Positions 60,771-64,000 of a stretch of 64,000 nt of DNA are shown piece after piece (position 1 is the stretch's first letter; every line of letters starts with the position of its first letter). The notes below the pieces were generated by a model. That model searched no databases, was not told where the DNA came from, and worked only from the letters and a program-made list of their open reading frames with translations. The stretch comes from Couchioplanes azureus (GTDB taxonomy: Bacteria; Actinomycetota; Actinomycetes; Mycobacteriales; Micromonosporaceae): NCBI RefSeq assembly GCF_014648355.1, contig NZ_BMQY01000004.1, positions 235,924 to 299,923 of the forward strand, given 5' to 3'. The position numbers and the translations under genes were made by a program.

Positions 60771-61049
60771 TCAGCGCTTGACGGCTTTGAGCAGCTTCTT
60801 CGCCAGTTCGGCGTCGGTGATCGTCACCTTCGCGCCGCCGGAGAACACGTCGAACGTGCCCTTCTCCGCGTCGCGCAGCGAGAGCACCAGCGGCTCGTTG
60901 TCACCGGCCTTGCCCGCCTTCTCCCCAGCAAGGCTCAGACCGGCCACCCCGGCGGCCGAGGCAGTGACTCCCACGGTCGCGGCGATCGTAAGAACCCGAC
61001 GGCGGGACAGGCGGGAGACCCCCCGCGTGCCGTAGTGGACACGACTCAT
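60771..61049 (-). CDS. Small Tat-signal protein upstream of DUF4331
   Basis: 92-aa exported protein. SRRRVLTIAATVGVTASAAG resembles a Tat signal (twin Arg and hydrophobic stretch), followed by about 50 residues with charged, Ala/Lys-rich sequence (GGAKVTITDAELAKKLLKAV). Function unknown. ATG 61049 has GAAAGG upstream. It is the first gene of the DUF4331 operon. Confidence 0.65.
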   Translation of the reverse strand: MSRVHYGTRGVSRLSRRRVLTIAATVGVTASAAGVAGLSLAGEKAGKAGDNEPLVLSLRDAEKGTFDVFSGGAKVTITDAELAKKLLKAVKR

Positions 61050-61224
61050 GCTCGGCCTTTCGTCACGCGCTCCGAGGTCTCCCCCGGCGGCGCAAATCGG
61101 GAATGTTGCCCGGACAGACGTCGTCGACAGCCATCAGTACGAAGCCACCCGCGAAGCGGTTCAAAGCAATTTCGGCGGTAAAGGTTTCCCACAGGTTCGG
61201 CGGCGCTGGCGGCCCCGTGCCACC

Positions 61225-61671
61225 ATGCCCGTCGTGTCCACCGAACAGTTCAGCCACACCTTTTGGGCGCCCGCCCCGCCCGGGCGCATCCACGCACACC
61301 TGAGCCGCCCGGAGAGCTACGTCGGCCTGTCGCCGCTCGTCGTGGCGGTCCGCGACATCCGGCGTACGGACGACGCGGTCTCGTACGTGGCCGTGGAACG
61401 GTTCCGCCTCGGGCCGTTGCGCTGGGACAACCCGATCCGCGTGCGGATGACCTGCCCGGTGCCGGGCCGCCGGCTGGTCAGCGACGTGCGCAGTCCCGGC
61501 CGGGTGGCGCTGGTCGCCACGGTCGACCTGGTTCCGGAGCAGGAGGGCACCCGGGTCACCGAGGGCGTGACCGTGTCCTTCCCCCGGTTGCTCCGCGGCT
61601 TCGTGGTGGGCCAGGCACGCTCGGTGCAACAGTTCCGGGCCCGCGAGCTCGTGCGGCGGATGACGTCCTAG
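61225..61671 (+). CDS. SRPBCC (START-like) family protein
   Basis: 148-aa protein. TEQFSHTFWAPAPPGRIHAHLSRPESYVG at the N-terminus and ATVDLVPEQEGTRVTEGVTV in the second half are typical of the SRPBCC fold, which binds lipids or polyketide-like ligands. ATG 61225 is the natural start; the frame is open further upstream without a good start. The 175 bases between it and the divergent Tat-signal gene hold no other gene. Substrate is unknown. Confidence 0.7.
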   Translation: MPVVSTEQFSHTFWAPAPPGRIHAHLSRPESYVGLSPLVVAVRDIRRTDDAVSYVAVERFRLGPLRWDNPIRVRMTCPVPGRRLVSDVRSPGRVALVATVDLVPEQEGTRVTEGVTVSFPRLLRGFVVGQARSVQQFRARELVRRMTS

Positions 61672-62258
61672 GCGAGCGCGGGGACGGCCCACCGCGAACA
61701 CCCAGTCTCGAGGTTTGCTGGAACGAGGCCTGAAAAGCCCTTCCGACCGTGGACGCGATCCTGGCCCGGCCGGTTGACCGCAGACGCGGCGATCCAGGAC
61801 GCGGCCGCCGCACTCGACTCGGCACAGCCGGGCGACCCCAGGCCCTCGGCGGCGAAGCCGGCCGAGCCGGCCGGTTCGTACTCGGTCAGCGACAACACCG
61901 ACACCACGGCCGAGGCGCGACCTGATCGAACTGCGGGCCAACGCCCACGCGATCAGCATCTACACCATCGGCCTGGGCCGCATCCGTTGCCGCCGTTGCC
62001 GCCGCCCTGCGAGACGCCGGCTTGGAGATCGTCGTGGGAGCACCCGAGGAGGCCGACACGGAGCCGCGGTGAGCGGCTACCCGAGGTTGCTGAACACCCT
62101 GCAGTCGGCAGCCGAGTCGCTGGGCGCAGCGGTCCGGGACGACGACACCGAAGAGGCCATCACCCCTGACAACGTCGCCGCCACCGCCGCGGCAAAGTGA
62201 TCGCTGCTCATCGCCGATCTGGCGGCAAGCTGGCCCGGGCGGGATGCCGCATCGGTCA
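61672..62258. other. Possibly decayed region without a convincing intact gene
   Basis: No intact family-size gene is seen in about 590 bases. Protein-like fragments lie in different plus-strand frames: ADAAIQDAAAALDSAQPGD near 61783, LIELRANAHAISIYTIGLGR at about 61924-61981, VAAVAAALRDAGLEIVVGAP at 61986-62045, and the short ORF at 62069. The codons within each fragment look GC-biased, so a gene disrupted by frameshifts is possible. Confidence 0.4.
62069..62200 (+). CDS. Short ORF of 43 aa, uncertain
   Basis: GTG at 62069 overlaps the end of another short frame as GTGA. The predicted peptide begins VSGYPRLLNTLQSAAESLGA and ends ITPDNVAATAAAK. It reads like a helical protein fragment and could be the C-terminal remnant of a disrupted gene. 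No family is recognised and no ribosome binding site is clear. Confidence 0.3.
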   Translation: MSGYPRLLNTLQSAAESLGAAVRDDDTEEAITPDNVAATAAAK

Positions 62259-62294
62259 GGAGGGCCGCCGAGGCCTGGCGCGCGGCGGCCCTCC
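62259..62294 (-). terminator. Terminator of the MBL-rhodanese gene
   Basis: An 11-bp inverted repeat (GGAGGGCCGCC and GGCGGCCCTCC) with a 14-base loop lies 32 bases beyond the MBL-rhodanese stop on the minus strand. An overlapping palindrome GGCCCTCCGGAGGGCC at 62287-62302 offers an alternative stem. Confidence 0.6.
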
Positions 62295-62325
62295 GGAGGG
62301 CCTTGAGTGGCCGCACCGCGGCAGG

Positions 62326-63675
62326 TCAGACGATGGGCAGGCCGGCGGCGGCCGCGTTGGCCCAGTCGTCGTCGACGGCGACCGTGCGGCGGCCGGCCCG
62401 GGTCAGCATGCTCGCCGCCGCGGCCGCCCGGTAGCCGGCCGCGCAGTGGACCCAGATCGTCCCCTCGCCGAGCTCGGTGAGGCGGGTGGTGAGCTCGGGC
62501 AGCGGGATGTGGACGGCCCCGGCCAGGTGGCCGGCCCGCCATTCGGCGTCGGCGCGGACGTCGAGGATCGCGTCCGGCTCGCTCGCCGCGAGGTCGGCGA
62601 AGGTGGCCCGGCGGCCCTCGGCGAGGTCGGCGGGGCCGCGGGCCCAGTCGTCGGGTGTGCCGGCGGCCGCCGCGGCCGAGCCGGCGATGCCGATGCGGGC
62701 CAGCTCCCGCTGGGCGGCGGCGACCTGCTGGGGAGAGTCGCCGAGCAGGGTCAGCGGGGTGCCGTGCGGCAGGGTCCAGCCGAGCCAGGTGGCCAGCGGG
62801 CCGTCGGTGCCGAAGCTCAGCGTTCCGGCCAGGTGCCGGTAGGCGTACGCCTTGCGCGAGCGCAGATCGACCACCCACTCCCCCGCGTCGATGCGCCGGC
62901 GCAGCTCGGCCGGGTCGGCGCGCCGGGCCGGGGTGAGGTCGATCAGGTCGGCGCCCTGGGCGTTGCGGACGCCCATGTGCGCGTAGTACGCCGGGTACGC
63001 CCCCAGCCCGGCGAGCAGATGCTCGACGTACGCGTCGGCGTGCAGCCGCAGCACCGGGTTGACGCGCTTCTCCCGGCCGATCGTGGACGTGTCGGCGTCC
63101 GGCGGGGTGGCCGAGCAGAAGCTGCCGAAGCCGTGGGTGGGCCAGACCGGCGTGCCGTCGGGCAGCAGGTCGGCGAGGCGGCGCGCGGAGGCGTGCTGGT
63201 GGTGGGCGAGGGTGCGGGCGTGGTCGGCGCCGAGCAGGTCGGTGCGTCCGGTCGTACCGAAGAGCAGGGAGCCGCCGGTGCAGACGCCCGCGACCTCGCC
63301 GTCGTGACCGACCACGTAGGACAGGTGGTGGAAGGTGTGGCCGGGAGTGGCCACCGCCGTGAGGGTGAGCCGGTCGGAGACCGCGATCCGGTCGCCGTCG
63401 GCGACCGGGACCCGGGCGAACCGCACCCGCTCGGCGGCGGCGACCAGGTAGGCCGCGCCGGTGACCCGGGCGAGGGCGAGGCCCCCGGAGACGTAGTCGT
63501 TGTGCAGGTGCGTCTCGGCCACGTGGGTGATCCGGACGCCGAGCCGGCCGGCGAGGGCCAGGACCCGGTCGATGTCGCGTTGCGGGTCGACGACCACCGC
63601 GACCTCGCCGTCGTGCACGAGGTAGGTGCGGTCACCGAGGGACGAGGTCTCCACCACTGCGGTTCCGAGTGTCAT
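62326..63675 (-). CDS. MBL-fold hydrolase fused to two rhodanese domains
   Basis: 449-aa protein of the persulfide dioxygenase-like group. The N-terminal metallo-beta-lactamase domain has THLHNDYVSGG (HxHxD) and TPGHTFHHLSYVV, then the third metal-site residues in the WPTHGFGSFC segment. Two rhodanese domains follow: the first (VVDLRSRKAYAYRHLAG) lacks the catalytic Cys, while the second has VHCAAGYRAAAAASML with an active-site CxxGYR loop. This architecture fits sulfide or thiol detoxification. The ATG follows GAGAGGAAG. It is divergent from a class V aminotransferase. Confidence 0.9.
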   Translation of the reverse strand: MTLGTAVVETSSLGDRTYLVHDGEVAVVVDPQRDIDRVLALAGRLGVRITHVAETHLHNDYVSGGLALARVTGAAYLVAAAERVRFARVPVADGDRIAVSDRLTLTAVATPGHTFHHLSYVVGHDGEVAGVCTGGSLLFGTTGRTDLLGADHARTLAHHQHASARRLADLLPDGTPVWPTHGFGSFCSATPPDADTSTIGREKRVNPVLRLHADAYVEHLLAGLGAYPAYYAHMGVRNAQGADLIDLTPARRADPAELRRRIDAGEWVVDLRSRKAYAYRHLAGTLSFGTDGPLATWLGWTLPHGTPLTLLGDSPQQVAAAQRELARIGIAGSAAAAAGTPDDWARGPADLAEGRRATFADLAASEPDAILDVRADAEWRAGHLAGAVHIPLPELTTRLTELGEGTIWVHCAAGYRAAAAASMLTRAGRRTVAVDDDWANAAAAGLPIV

Positions 63676-63817
63676 CGCTTCCTCTCCGGACCTGGCGCCG
63701 TTGCCGCCCGAGTGCCGTCAGACTAGCGAGCGGCGGACCGCCCTGGCGACCGTCCGCGACACGCCGCGCAGAAATCCTATCTTGCAGGTAGATTTACCAG
63801 CGATTACCGTCTGACCC

Positions 63818-64000
63818 ATGGTCAGCGTCCTGAGCCCCGCAGAGGTCAAACTCCCCGACGGCAGCAGCGTCGAGTTCGCCAACCTCGACATCGCCGCCAC
63901 CGCCCCCTGCCTCGACGTCGTCGCCGAGGCGGTGGCCGACCTGCTGCCCTGGTACGGCAGCGTCCACCGAGGAGCCGGGGCGCTCGCCCGGCGCAGCACC
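63818..64000 (+). CDS. Class V aminotransferase (cysteine desulfurase-like), 3' end outside window
   Basis: Only 61 residues are visible. EFANLDIAATAPCLDVVAEA and LPWYGSVHRGAGALARRST match the N-terminus of class V aminotransferases of the cysteine desulfurase and SufS-like type. The PLP lysine lies beyond the window edge. The gene is divergent from the MBL-rhodanese gene. Between them, GGTA-GATT-TACC at 63788-63799 is a small dyad in the shared 142-base promoter region. Both genes concern sulfur chemistry, so shared control is plausible. Confidence 0.75.
   Translation, partial: MVSVLSPAEVKLPDGSSVEFANLDIAATAPCLDVVAEAVADLLPWYGSVHRGAGALARRST

Noticed and set aside
1..64000. CRISPR arrays, tRNA or rRNA genes, IS elements, prophage
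   Set aside because: I looked for repeat-spacer patterns, tRNA-like cloverleaves, transposase motifs and phage genes and found none beyond the single tyrosine recombinase.

Overview
This is a 64 kb piece of a chromosome with very high G+C. Strongly GC-biased third codon positions, GTG and TTG starts, and actinobacterial families (DUF5999, DUF3152, SARP regulator, GarA/FtsR block, GlgC with a GT4 glycogen enzyme) point to a filamentous actinomycete. I infer Micromonosporaceae, Actinoplanes-like: a FliA/WhiG-type sigma factor is present and no tRNA, rRNA, phage or IS element was seen. Both edges cut genes: an MFS transporter on the left and a class V aminotransferase on the right.

1-13.7 kb is the most unusual part. 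An MFS/GntR pair is followed by a P450-ferredoxin pair behind a promoter overlapped by a long palindrome. Next comes a two-gene operon: a SARP-type regulator (BTAD, NB-ARC, TPR) and a 1097-aa protein resembling family 57 glycoside hydrolases. Divergent from it are a small unknown ORF and a secreted 556-aa protein that I read as a cholesterol-dependent-cytolysin-like pore-forming protein lacking the classical undecapeptide. uppP and a lone tyrosine recombinase follow. 13.8-23 kb holds the sigma factor, a 2'-5' RNA ligase-like protein, a VOC protein, an epimerase, then a compact NRPS-independent siderophore cassette (two IucA/IucC synthetases and a PLP decarboxylase, with a NUDIX gene attached), a methyltransferase and peptide deformylase.

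23-33 kb: pabB, DUF5999, gcvP under a glycine riboswitch, a decayed nucleotidyltransferase, a dGTPase and a Ski2-like helicase. 33-38 kb: a 32-aa peptide, an AbiEii-like nucleotidyltransferase, a tail-to-tail duplicated DUF3152 pair, and a divergent EamA/LysR pair. 38-44 kb is the conserved actinobacterial block pgsA-DUF881-sbp-DUF881-gcvH-garA-ftsR-bifunctional nuclease-MerR, all on the minus strand. 44-53 kb: a MoxR-like ATPase/VWA pair, PhzF, an ABC-F ATPase, and divergent glgC and glgM/glgA.

53-64 kb: an FAD oxidoreductase, a GHL10 glycosidase, DUF418, GNAT-PaaX, AraC, a three-gene DUF4331 operon, an SRPBCC protein, a stretch that looks degenerate (61.7-62.2 kb), and an MBL-rhodanese protein divergent from the truncated class V aminotransferase. 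Functional calls rest on motifs read by eye; no database search was run.
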